64,000 nt of DNA. Origin: Microvirga puerhi. Its GTDB lineage: Bacteria > Pseudomonadota > Alphaproteobacteria > Rhizobiales > Beijerinckiaceae. The position numbers and the translations under genes were made by a program. The notes below the pieces were generated by a model, which was given only the letters and a program-made list of their open reading frames with translations, was not told the DNA's origin and ran no database searches. The stretch lies in the NCBI RefSeq assembly GCF_020089865.1, contig NZ_JAIRBM010000016.1, forward strand, positions 49,335 through 113,334, given 5' to 3'. This document shows, piece after piece, positions 56,182 through 64,000 of the stretch. Positions within the stretch are counted from its first letter, which is position 1, and each line of letters starts with the position of its first letter.

Positions 56182-57140
56182 TAAGCAACGCGCTCCTTGT
56201 TCTCGGCGCTACTCAGAGCACGTACATAGAAATAGCCCAGCGTCATCAGAGTGAGGAACAAAAGCACCGAGTAGGCTGACGCGATGCCCCACCGCTGGCG
56301 CCCGAAGGCGAGCTCGTAGATATGGGTGATCCAGATATGAGACGCATTCGATGGGCCGCCGCCGGTCATGATCCAAGGAATGATAAAGGAGTTAAAGTTA
56401 GACACCGCGAGCAACAGGATCGTCACGGTGGACACGCCCTGAAGATGGGGGAACGTGACATGCCAGAAACGCTGCCACGCGCCTGCGCCGTCGACTTTCG
56501 CCGCCCTAAGCAGCTGATCGGGAACGGTCTGCAGGCCGGCCGTCAGCATGATCATCGCGAACGGAAACTCGCGCCATACGTTAACGACGATGAGCGATGG
56601 CAGAACGGTGCCCACGCTGTCGATGAGATTAGGCGGCCGTTCGGCGAGACCCAGCCCGACCAGAACGGCGCCGATCAGGCCGAAATCCGAATGGTAAATC
56701 CATTTCCAGATATAGGACGCGGCGACCGCGCTTATGACCCATGGAATGATGAGGATGGCGCGCAAAACACCACGGCCGAGAAACTCGTGGTTGAGAGCGA
56801 GCGCACTCCCTAGCCCCAGAGTAAAAGCGAACGCAGTCGAGGCGAGGGTCCAGATGAATGTGTTGGCAGTAACGCGCCAGAACACGTCGCTACTCAGGAT
56901 CAGCCCATAATTGTCGATGCCGACGAACTCCTTGTCACGCAATTGGAGACTCGGTGGCGTGGTGAAAAAGGACAGTTCCACGGTGTAGTAGATCGGATAG
57001 GCGATCACGATCAGCATCACCACAATCGCGGGCAAAACGTAGAGATAATCGAAGCGATGGTCCCATGCCTGCCGAAGGAAGCCAAAACGCTTCGCTTTTG
57101 CCTTCAAAGGAGCGTCAACCAGGCCCGTCGCCATGGTCAT
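56181..57140 (-). CDS. Carbohydrate ABC transporter permease, MalF type
   Basis: 319 residues from ATG 57140 (AGGAG about 13 bases upstream; a GTG at 57182 is also open). Membrane segments begin VLPAIVVMLIVIAYPIYYT. The coupling loop is PDQLLRAAKVDGAGAWQRFW followed by HVTFPHLQGVSTVT. It pairs with the MalG-type permease downstream. Confidence 0.92.
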   Translation of the reverse strand: MTMATGLVDAPLKAKAKRFGFLRQAWDHRFDYLYVLPAIVVMLIVIAYPIYYTVELSFFTTPPSLQLRDKEFVGIDNYGLILSSDVFWRVTANTFIWTLASTAFAFTLGLGSALALNHEFLGRGVLRAILIIPWVISAVAASYIWKWIYHSDFGLIGAVLVGLGLAERPPNLIDSVGTVLPSLIVVNVWREFPFAMIMLTAGLQTVPDQLLRAAKVDGAGAWQRFWHVTFPHLQGVSTVTILLLAVSNFNSFIIPWIMTGGGPSNASHIWITHIYELAFGRQRWGIASAYSVLLFLTLMTLGYFYVRALSSAENKERVA

Positions 57141-57197
57141 CGGGGCGCCCTTCTCCTGTGAGGGAAAGAGACCGGCGACCACCGCCGGCCAAGCTGG

Positions 57198-58682
57198 CTA
57201 GAGCTTTCCACCGCTCATGATATTCTTGATCTTCTTGGCAGCGTCTTCGGTAGCTTGGTCCACCGTCATCGCGCCCGTGAGCGCATTCTGCAGCATATCG
57301 GGCACAACGATGTTCATGATTTCAGGCGTCTCGGGAATAGTCGGGAACGGGACGCCGTAAGGCAACATGGAGGTCGTGACGTCGAGGAACTTGATATTGT
57401 CCAGGCGCTCTTTCATCCACTTCGTCTTGAAGCCATTCAGGTTGCCAGGGTTTGATCCGGCATAAGCCATTTTCAGCGACCATTCCGGGCTTGCCCAGAA
57501 ACAAGCGAGCGCCTTGGCGGCCGGCAGATCCACCTTGCCCCCGTCCACGTATTCCGGCTTCAGGATGTGCATGTTCGAACCGCCGAACACGACCGCGCGC
57601 TTGCCGTCCGGCCCGGTCGGGATTGGCCCGTAGCGCATGTTGTCGATGACCGTCTGAGCCTTCTGCACATCGGTCCCGGACGCTTTTTTCTTTAGATCCA
57701 GCATCACGTCGTAGTCGGACGGGTGCGAAATCATCATTCCGAGCTGACCCGCCAGAAAGAGCGGTTGGTTGTCGGCTTGCTGGTTGGTCAATGCCGAAAC
57801 CGGCACAGATTTGTCGCGCACATACATGTCATACGACGCTTGCAGAGCCTGCTTGCTTGCCCGGCTGTTGATTTCGATCCGCCCGTATGTCGGGCTTTGC
57901 GTGGTCTCGTCGAACACGCTGCCGCCGTAGCCCCAGAGCTGAGGCAAGAAGCGATACGGTGTGTTGCCGGCGTTCTTGCGGGCGACGAGTCCGTAGCCTG
58001 CGATCCCGAGCTTATCGTGGATCTGCTTGGAGTATTTGACGACGTCGTCCCAGGTGGCCGGCGGCTTGTCGGGATCGAGACCGGCCCGTTTGAAAATGTC
58101 CGCGTTCCAGATGAATGCCATCGTCTCGTTGTTGGTCGGGATGCCGTAGGTTTTACCCTTCCACATGTTCGACTTCATGGCTCCGGGCCAGAAATCCTCC
58201 GTTGCGTAGCCGACGTCTTCGGGTTTCAGCTCTTGGAGATATCCTTTGGAGGCGAATTCGACGCCACCCAAGATCTGCAGCCGCACCATCATCGGCCCGG
58301 CGTTGCCGAGCAGCGCCGTCCGGAACTTGTCGAGCAGGTCGTTGTAGGTGAGCGCCTGCTCCTGCAAGTCAATGTTGGGGTAGGTCTTTCGGAAGGCAGC
58401 AAAGAAGTCTTTATAGTACTGCCGCAAGAGGTCAGGATCGCCCTCAAACACGCCTTGGTACCAGAACGTGAGACGTCCTTTGTAATCGAGTGGCGTGACT
58501 TTATTGCAGTCGGCAGCGGTGTCGAAGTCCTTTGTGCCCGCAATCGAGCGCACATATTCCGGCGACCACTTGCTCAGGTCGACGGGGGGCGCGCCCAACA
58601 CTGGCGACGACATTAGCAGCGACGTGATAGCAGCCGCGGAAACACCACCGCGAATGGCCTGGCCGAAGTTAAAGGTCGACAT
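57198..58682 (-). CDS. Sugar ABC transporter periplasmic binding protein
   Basis: 494 residues, longer than the usual 420-440. A signal peptide lies near residues 1-32 (RGGVSAAAITSLLMSSPVLG, cleaved near GAPP). The mature region shows LTFWYQGVFEGDPDLLRQYY, TLLYND-like motifs and PTNNETMAFIWNADIFKRAG, as in MalE/UgpB binding proteins. Extra length is in the N-terminal lobe (residues about 35-75). GGAGGGACTT precedes the ATG. It is the promoter-proximal gene of the leftward importer set, facing a GntR gene. Confidence 0.93.
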   Translation of the reverse strand: MSTFNFGQAIRGGVSAAAITSLLMSSPVLGAPPVDLSKWSPEYVRSIAGTKDFDTAADCNKVTPLDYKGRLTFWYQGVFEGDPDLLRQYYKDFFAAFRKTYPNIDLQEQALTYNDLLDKFRTALLGNAGPMMVRLQILGGVEFASKGYLQELKPEDVGYATEDFWPGAMKSNMWKGKTYGIPTNNETMAFIWNADIFKRAGLDPDKPPATWDDVVKYSKQIHDKLGIAGYGLVARKNAGNTPYRFLPQLWGYGGSVFDETTQSPTYGRIEINSRASKQALQASYDMYVRDKSVPVSALTNQQADNQPLFLAGQLGMMISHPSDYDVMLDLKKKASGTDVQKAQTVIDNMRYGPIPTGPDGKRAVVFGGSNMHILKPEYVDGGKVDLPAAKALACFWASPEWSLKMAYAGSNPGNLNGFKTKWMKERLDNIKFLDVTTSMLPYGVPFPTIPETPEIMNIVVPDMLQNALTGAMTVDQATEDAAKKIKNIMSGGKL

Positions 58683-58830
58683 CAAGTCCCTCCAATTCTT
58701 CAGGGCCAGCGCGCACTGGCACTGTGGCTTCCACCCTCTTTTGGAGCTTTTTCTTGATCGATGCTCCTATTGAGCGACGATTACAGAGCTAGACTTGTAT
58801 GTCAATTGCGTCAGATCGTATATTATCTGT

Positions 58831-58840
58831 GTCAGCTGAC
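58831..58840. promoter_or_regulatory. Palindrome before GntR gene
   Basis: GTCAGCTGAC is a perfect 10-bp palindrome in the 160-bp region between the importer operon and the divergent GntR gene. It is flanked by a wider imperfect repeat (gatcgtat at 58813 and gtatgatc at 58841). A likely regulator-binding site; the regulator may be the FCD-type GntR product itself. Confidence 0.4.
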
Positions 58841-58842
58841 GT

Positions 58843-59580
58843 ATGATCTGGGCATTGGAGGTAAGATTGAGGGGGGCAAGTGACTACCAGGCGGCGCCGC
58901 CGATCGGGATTGACCCGATTGGCGCCTCCACCGACTCCACGGCGCTGCTCTATAAGGTGATCCGAGACGACATCGTCTCGGGGCGGCTCAAGGCCAATCA
59001 GCGCCTCGTCGTGGCAGACCTCGCCAAGCGTCATGGCAGCTCGACGACGCCAGTTCGGGAGGTGCTGCAACTCCTGCGCGGCGAAGGGTTCGTCATTTTC
59101 ACGCGAAATCGCGGCGCGCGCGTCCGGCCGATCGACCGCGATTTTATTCGCGACATCTATGAGATCGGGGTTTTGATCGAGCCGTCGCTGACGCGTTGGT
59201 TCGTCGGAATGGCCACTGAGGCCGACATCGCGGAACTCGAAGCGGTCCAGAGCCAGATCGAGGCCAACAATTTCGCTGACCAGACCCTGCACAGCGAGCT
59301 CGACACGAAGTTCCACACCGTGATCTACCAGCGACACTACAATCGGCACGCTGCCGAACTGTGGTGGAAGCATCGCGAGGTTCTCCGAGCGGTCAGCCGC
59401 CGGTTCGGCTTCACTCTTGCGCGGCGAGCGCAGGTCATCAGCGACCATCGTGAGCTGATAGCCCACATCAAAGCGGGTGACGCCGATCGGGCGGCCGAAC
59501 TCGTAGCGCGGCATGTCGAAGGATCCGGACTCCACATTCTCGAGCATATGCGAGCCATGGCTGCCGCCCAGGCAGGGTAG
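58843..59580 (+). CDS. GntR-family regulator, FCD type
   Basis: 245 residues from ATG 58843; a TTG 8 codons later with GGAGG upstream is an alternative. The winged helix reads LLYKVIRDDIVSGRLKANQR, then STTPVREVLQLLRGEGFVIF. The FCD domain shows EIGVLIEPSLTRWF, DTKFHTVIYQRHYNR and ISDHRELIAHIKAGDADRAA with its His/Asp ligands. It is divergent from the sugar importer operon and precedes three enolase genes, so it is the obvious candidate regulator of both. Confidence 0.92.
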   Translation: MIWALEVRLRGASDYQAAPPIGIDPIGASTDSTALLYKVIRDDIVSGRLKANQRLVVADLAKRHGSSTTPVREVLQLLRGEGFVIFTRNRGARVRPIDRDFIRDIYEIGVLIEPSLTRWFVGMATEADIAELEAVQSQIEANNFADQTLHSELDTKFHTVIYQRHYNRHAAELWWKHREVLRAVSRRFGFTLARRAQVISDHRELIAHIKAGDADRAAELVARHVEGSGLHILEHMRAMAAAQAG

Positions 59581-59632
59581 GTTTCCGACCTGAGGCACAG
59601 CCTCTTCTCGAATTCACAGGAAAGCGGAACAC

Positions 59633-60793
59633 ATGAAGATTACCAGCGTCAGACCGTGGCTTATCAAGTCGAGCGCCTCCTACTGGGGAGAGTTCCTGTT
59701 TGTTGAAGTCAGCACGGATGAAGGCATCACCGGCTGGGGCGAAATCACCACGACAACAAAGATTGCAAACCGTGCCCTGACGGCGATGCTACGACAGATC
59801 GGCTTGACACTGGTCGGCGAGGATCCCGCGCACATTGAACGCCTCTGGCACAAGCTCTTTCGCGCCTTCACTTACATGGGGAGCCGGGGCGCCGCTGTGG
59901 AGTGCCTTAGCGCCATTGACATCGCCCTTTGGGACATCAGGGGAAAGGCCCTTGGAAAGCCTATATACGAGCTTCTCGGCGGACCTGTGCGCGACGAGGT
60001 TGCGCTCTATACCCATCCTGATCAGCGCAAGTTCACGAGCAAGGAAGCCGTCGTCGCCGAGATTCAGGCGATTGTGAAATCGGGACACACCGCGCTCAAG
60101 TTCGATCCGTTTCCTTTGCAGGGCCCGCATGCTGATGGCATCGCGCGCGAGCAGCGCGACGGCTACCTCGACGGCAGCATGACGCGCCAGGACGAGCATG
60201 CGGCTGCAGAGTTGACAGCGCTGATCCGGGAGACGGCCGGACCTCACATCGAAATCCTGATCGACGCCCATGGCCGCTTCGATGTGCCAACGGCGATCCG
60301 ACTCTGCCGGTCTCTCGAGGAGGCCGGAAACATCGACTGGTTCGAAGAACCCTGCCCGCCAGAAAGCGTCAATGCCCTCAAGCAAGTGCGCGAGAAGATC
60401 AACGTGCCGATCTCCTGGGGCGAGCGTGGACATACGAAGTGGGACTTCGTCCCCATTCTCGAGAATAAGCTGGCCGACTACATCATGCCGGACGTGACCT
60501 GGACAGGTGGTATTACCGAGCTGAAAAAAGTCTCGGCGCTATGCGAGGCTTATTACATCCCAGTCTCGCCTCATGATGCCGCCGGGCCGATCAATGTCGT
60601 AGCCGGTGCTCAGGTGATGATGACGGTGCCAAACTTCTACAAACTCGAAACGTCGGAATGGAACCTCTCCAAATATGATCCTCTCATCAATGTGCCGCTC
60701 GACAATTCCAACGGCAGTCTCAAGCTCAGCCCTGCGCCGGGTCTCGGCATCGAGATGAATCGCGAGTACCTCGAAGCCAACGTCGTCGATTGA
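59633..60793 (+). CDS. Enolase-superfamily protein (third of five in cassette)
   Basis: 386 residues. Active-site elements: TALKFDPFPL, ILIDAHGRFDVPTAI, DWFEEPCPPESV, SWGERGHTKWDFVP and YIPVSPHDAAGPINVV. Between the KFD and DAH strands it has a charged insert (HADGIAREQRDGYLDGSMTR). The DAH and GERGH motifs differ from KxK-type racemases and fit a dehydratase subgroup that uses His as acid/base. AGGAAAG precedes the ATG. It is the first of three enolase genes in a rightward row. Confidence 0.9.
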   Translation: MKITSVRPWLIKSSASYWGEFLFVEVSTDEGITGWGEITTTTKIANRALTAMLRQIGLTLVGEDPAHIERLWHKLFRAFTYMGSRGAAVECLSAIDIALWDIRGKALGKPIYELLGGPVRDEVALYTHPDQRKFTSKEAVVAEIQAIVKSGHTALKFDPFPLQGPHADGIAREQRDGYLDGSMTRQDEHAAAELTALIRETAGPHIEILIDAHGRFDVPTAIRLCRSLEEAGNIDWFEEPCPPESVNALKQVREKINVPISWGERGHTKWDFVPILENKLADYIMPDVTWTGGITELKKVSALCEAYYIPVSPHDAAGPINVVAGAQVMMTVPNFYKLETSEWNLSKYDPLINVPLDNSNGSLKLSPAPGLGIEMNREYLEANVVD

Positions 60794-60931
60794 GACACAA
60801 TGTGCGACGCGCGTCGAGCCAGCGCCTGAGCAGTCGGGAGTGAGTAACGCCTGCAATCCACAAACACATGCCGGCGAAGCGGTTGCGGTCCATCGCGCGG
60901 GCCGAACGTCGGGAACAGGGAGGATACCGTC

Positions 60932-62290
60932 ATGCAGAAGCTGGATAGCGCTGACGAGGCGCTGAATCGAGTCAATCCGTTCTCCAAGCCGTCGGAGCTT
61001 CGCATCACCGATATGCGCGTGGCCGAGATCGTCGGCGCTCCCTTCGCGTCCGTGCTGGTCAAAATATACACCAATCAGGGCCTCATCGGACTCGGCGAGG
61101 TGCGGGACGGCGCCAGCGCGACCTATGCGCTGATGCTGAAGAGCCGGCTTCTCGGCGAGAACCCCTGCGACATCGACCGTCTGTTCCGCCGCATCAAGCA
61201 GTTTGGTGGACATGGGAGGCAAGGTGGCGGCGTCTCGGCTGTCGAGATCGCCTTGTGGGATCTTGCCGGGAAGGCCTATGGCGTGCCGATCTATCAGATG
61301 CTGGGCGGCAAATTCCGTGACAAGGTGCGCATGTATTGCGACACCGATGCGGAGCAACCCAGTGGTACGGCGACGGGCATCCGCCTCAAAGAGCGCATGG
61401 ACCTCGGTTTCACGTTCCTCAAAATGGATCTCGGGTTAATGCAGATTGCCGACCTGCCGGACGCCGTAGTGGCGCCGGCCGGCACTCTCGAAGGCCTCCG
61501 CTCGCGTGCGGCGCAAGGCAGGGCGCATACGCCGGAGGAGCGCCGGCGGCGCAACGCCGCTTACGACGCGCAGAATGTGCGTCATCCGTTCACCGGCCTC
61601 CACTTTACGGACAAAGGGTTAGATTATCTCGAACAGTACATCTGCGAGGTCCGCGATGTCATCGGCCCGAACATCCCGCTTGCCATTGATCACGTTGGAC
61701 ACATCTCGCTGCAAAACGGCATCAGACTCGCGAAACGCATCGAAAAATATGTTCCGGCTTGGCTTGAGGACGTGATTCCATGGCAGTATGCGGAACAGTA
61801 TCGGCATTTGCAGGAGGCGACATCGGTTCCGATCTGCACGGGTGAAGATATCTATCTGAAAGAGAGTTTCGAGCCTTTGCTGAGGGCTGGGATTTCGATT
61901 ATTCACCCCGACTTGCTCACATCGGGCGGCATCCTGGAAACCAAGAAGATCGGCGACATGGCGCAGGAGTTTGGCGTCGCCATGGCGATTCACATGGCGG
62001 AGAGCCCCATCGCCGCGATGGCTGCGGCCCATGTCGCCGTCGCCACCGAAAACTTCATGGCGCTTGAGTATCACTCGGCCGATGTGCCTTGGTGGGATGA
62101 TATCGTGACGGGCCTTCCTAAGCCGCTGCTAAAGAACGGCTTCATTGAGGTCCCCGATAAGCCGGGCCTCGGCATCGACGACATCGTTGACGAAGTCATC
62201 GCCCAGCATCTGCAGCCAGGTGTTGCCGGCATCTGGCAACCAACGGATCACTGGGATCACGAATATTCCTGGGATCGCACTTGGAGCTGA
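60932..62290 (+). CDS. Enolase-superfamily protein, long form
   Basis: 452 residues, about 60 longer than its neighbours. It starts with a short extra N-terminus ([20 protein letters not shown]) and carries an insert of about 60 residues after [10 protein letters not shown] ([20 protein letters not shown]). Active-site strands: [33 protein letters not shown], and the distal [13 protein letters not shown]. Metal ligands Asp, Glu and Glu are present; the barrel base is a His in IHMAES, but no KxK is visible. Its substrate could be larger than in the others. GGGAGGATA precedes the ATG. Confidence 0.88.
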   Translation: MQKLDSADEALNRVNPFSKPSELRITDMRVAEIVGAPFASVLVKIYTNQGLIGLGEVRDGASATYALMLKSRLLGENPCDIDRLFRRIKQFGGHGRQGGGVSAVEIALWDLAGKAYGVPIYQMLGGKFRDKVRMYCDTDAEQPSGTATGIRLKERMDLGFTFLKMDLGLMQIADLPDAVVAPAGTLEGLRSRAAQGRAHTPEERRRRNAAYDAQNVRHPFTGLHFTDKGLDYLEQYICEVRDVIGPNIPLAIDHVGHISLQNGIRLAKRIEKYVPAWLEDVIPWQYAEQYRHLQEATSVPICTGEDIYLKESFEPLLRAGISIIHPDLLTSGGILETKKIGDMAQEFGVAMAIHMAESPIAAMAAAHVAVATENFMALEYHSADVPWWDDIVTGLPKPLLKNGFIEVPDKPGLGIDDIVDEVIAQHLQPGVAGIWQPTDHWDHEYSWDRTWS

Positions 62291-62401
62291 CGTCACCGTT
62301 CGAAGGGTCTGCGCGCCTGCTGGCGTCGCAACGGCGCCTGTCGTCGGGATTGCACCTGTCTATCGCATCCCAGCCATCCACCATACGAAGAGAGCTTGGC
62401 C

Positions 62402-63604
62402 ATGAAGATCACCGACTTGCGCTGCGCCGTCATTGGCAAGCACCCCATCGTCCGCATCACCACCGACGAAGGAATTCACGGGCTTGGCGAAGTGGAATTC
62501 ACCAAGGGCTATATCAAGCCCTGGGTGTTGCATTTTCGCGAAGCACTGATCGGCGAGAACCCGACCGACGTCGAGCGTGTGATGCTGAAGATTCGTCAGC
62601 GTGGCTCGTTCAAGCCCTATGGCGCGGCCGTGAGCGCCATCGAACATGCGCTCTGGGATATCGCCGGCAAAGCGGCGAACGTCCCGACCTACAAGCTGCT
62701 CGGCGGCAAAGTCCGCGACAAGGTTCGGTGCTACAACGGGAATATGCGCAGGAAGCGGACGGGCGACCGCCCGGAGGACTACGCCGCCGACGTGAAGTGG
62801 ATGGCCGAACTCCCCGAGAACTTCTTCATGGTGAAGCAAGGTATCAGCTTCCACTCCAACATGAAGGATACGGTCGAGGACTTCCATTATGGCGTACGCC
62901 AGACGCGCTCAGGCTACCACGGCGCAATGGACCAGGGCGTGATCAGCGAGCATGGTTTCAACCACATGCTCGATTGCGTCATCGCGATGAAGGAGGTACT
63001 TGGTGACAAAGTCAGCTTGGCGCTTGATTGCGGCCCAGGCTGGATGTTGCCCGATGCGATCAAGTTCGCGCGAGCAGTCGAGAAATACAACATTACCTGG
63101 CTCGAGGATATGCTCACCGGCGATTACGTGCCTTGGGTCAATCCTCAGGCCTATCGCGAACTCACCTTATCAACTTCAACGCCGATCCATACCGGCGAAC
63201 AGATCTATCTGCGACACAACTTCAAGGAACTCATCGAGACGCAGGCCGTGCGCATCATCGGACCCGATCCGGCTGATGTCGGCGGTATCGCAGAACTCAA
63301 ATGGGTCGCCGAGCACGCTTACATGCACTCGATCCTCATGGCGCCTCATGGCACCGCAAACGGTCTCCTAGGGCTTGGCGCATTGATCAACGTGTGCGCC
63401 ACGCTGCCCGCCAATTACATCGCCTTCGAATATCCGACCGCATCGGATCCGTGGTGGCACGACATCATCTTAGGACTCCCGACGGGTCGCATCGTCAACA
63501 ATTCGATGATCGATCTGCTACCCGGTCCAGGCCTCGGTCTCGAAATCGACGCTAAAGCCGCCAAGCGCTATCTTAAAGAGGAAGATGCCGGCTTCTTTGA
63601 CTAG
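62402..63604 (+). CDS. Enolase-superfamily protein (fifth in cassette)
   Basis: 400 residues from ATG 62402; a TTG two codons upstream is also open. Active-site strands: FFMVKQGISFHSN, SLALDCGPGWMLPDA, TWLEDMLTGDYVP, HTGEQIYLRHNF and LMAPHGTANGLLG. The Asp in ALDCGPG replaces the usual DAH/DxN arrangement, and the distal motif is APHGTANG. This is again a different active-site version. It ends the rightward run of three enolase genes. GAGAGCTTGGCC lies before the start. Confidence 0.88.
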   Translation: MKITDLRCAVIGKHPIVRITTDEGIHGLGEVEFTKGYIKPWVLHFREALIGENPTDVERVMLKIRQRGSFKPYGAAVSAIEHALWDIAGKAANVPTYKLLGGKVRDKVRCYNGNMRRKRTGDRPEDYAADVKWMAELPENFFMVKQGISFHSNMKDTVEDFHYGVRQTRSGYHGAMDQGVISEHGFNHMLDCVIAMKEVLGDKVSLALDCGPGWMLPDAIKFARAVEKYNITWLEDMLTGDYVPWVNPQAYRELTLSTSTPIHTGEQIYLRHNFKELIETQAVRIIGPDPADVGGIAELKWVAEHAYMHSILMAPHGTANGLLGLGALINVCATLPANYIAFEYPTASDPWWHDIILGLPTGRIVNNSMIDLLPGPGLGLEIDAKAAKRYLKEEDAGFFD

Positions 63605-63882
63605 TTCTGAGGCATATGCAGCGGCGTTGCCGCTGCTCGGCACCGTCATTGGCCGAGAGTTCTTTGTCCGGCGGTGAGGACTATCGCAAGCGTCGCCGGA
63701 TGCTGCGCTGAGCGGGGCATCCTCACGGGCGCCCCAGAGACCCACCAACGATCCCAGCGAGGCAGGTCAACGTAATATCTCACCGCATAAGCGGCGGACC
63801 TACGGGTATTCCGGAGAGTGAGCTCGGCTTCCCTTGATGCCGCCTACGTCAGGAACGTGCCGATTTTGTTGATTTAGAGCTC
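63605..63882. other. Intergenic region, no gene recognised
   Basis: About 280 bp after the last enolase gene. Only shadow-like short frames are present. It ends near an IS5-type terminal sequence (gctcctaacaaaac). Confidence 0.35.
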
Positions 63883-64000
63883 CTAACAAAACCGTCTGCA
63901 TTGGTTGAAGCAGATGAGAGCCCATCCAAGCGTGGTGAAGGCGAGATGGATGTCCTCGCGACGCTCATAGCGGATGGAGAGACGGCGGAAGCGGTTGAGC
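63883..64000 (-). pseudogene. IS5-family transposase C-terminal end, cut by window edge
   Basis: On the minus strand the end reads LNRFRRLSIRYERREDIHLA then FTTLGWALICFNQCRRFC and stops at 63883-63885. The RRLSIRYERR..D.H.AF...A..L.C motif is the conserved C-terminus of IS5-family (IS427-type) transposases. Whether the copy is intact cannot be seen, since it runs off the right edge. Confidence 0.75.

Noticed and set aside
1..64000. CRISPR array, tRNA or rRNA genes, and phage genes
   Set aside because: No regular spaced repeats, no cloverleaf-type sequence and no structural phage genes were seen on either strand.

Overview
The window is about 60% GC, with long ABC-transporter operons, a DUF1127 protein, FCD-type GntR regulators and many IS6-family fragments. 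This suggests a free-living or plant/soil-associated alphaproteobacterium of the Hyphomicrobiales (Rhizobiales). That is inferred from gene content; no rRNA or tRNA gene was seen to anchor it. The window reads as accessory DNA: catabolic cassettes, each with its own transporter and regulator, separated by decayed insertion sequences.

Region 1 (1-7.3 kb) is a carbohydrate/acid-sugar cassette: an enolase-superfamily enzyme, a GntR regulator, a binding protein with two MalF/MalG-type permeases, a GlcG/HbpS-like protein and a GMC oxidoreductase cut by the window edge, with a divergent MalK-type ATPase. Region 2 (7.3-9.4 kb) holds IS6 remnants, a DUF1127 protein and a small hypothetical gene. Region 3 (9.4-17.8 kb) is a quinate/shikimate-type cassette: a fused 3-dehydroshikimate dehydratase, a divergent AroE-like dehydrogenase, a Gfo/Idh/MocA oxidoreductase, a polar amino-acid-type ABC importer, a TetR regulator and a type II 3-dehydroquinate dehydratase. 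Together these could turn quinate- or shikimate-like compounds into protocatechuate.

Region 4 (17.8-29.5 kb) is mixed: a GntR regulator, a 3-hydroxyacyl-CoA-dehydrogenase-like enzyme, an RTX calcium-binding repeat protein, a chemoreceptor, several IS6 and IS1595 remnants, an AI-2E family permease and a VOC protein. Region 5 (29.5-49.6 kb) lies between two inverted ~0.3 kb copies of a Tn3-family end. It carries a Dpp/Opp-type importer, two related M19 dipeptidase-like proteins that lack the usual N-terminal metal motif, an XRE-cupin regulator, an orphan LivK-type binding protein, a large autotransporter and a PaoABC-type molybdenum aldehyde oxidoreductase. Its right edge cuts into a cyclase/TPR-type gene that is now a pseudogene.

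Region 6 (50.9-63.6 kb) is a second acid-sugar cassette. It has five different enolase-superfamily proteins, an RraA-like aldolase-fold protein, a complete MalEFGK-type importer and a divergent GntR regulator. With the one in region 1 the window holds six enolase-superfamily paralogues whose active-site motifs differ. The right edge enters an IS5-type transposase. The most promising material for new biology is the five-enolase/RraA cassette, the atypical M19 pair with its importer and XRE-cupin regulator inside the Tn3-bounded segment, and the quinate-type cassette with a non-canonical AroE-like enzyme.
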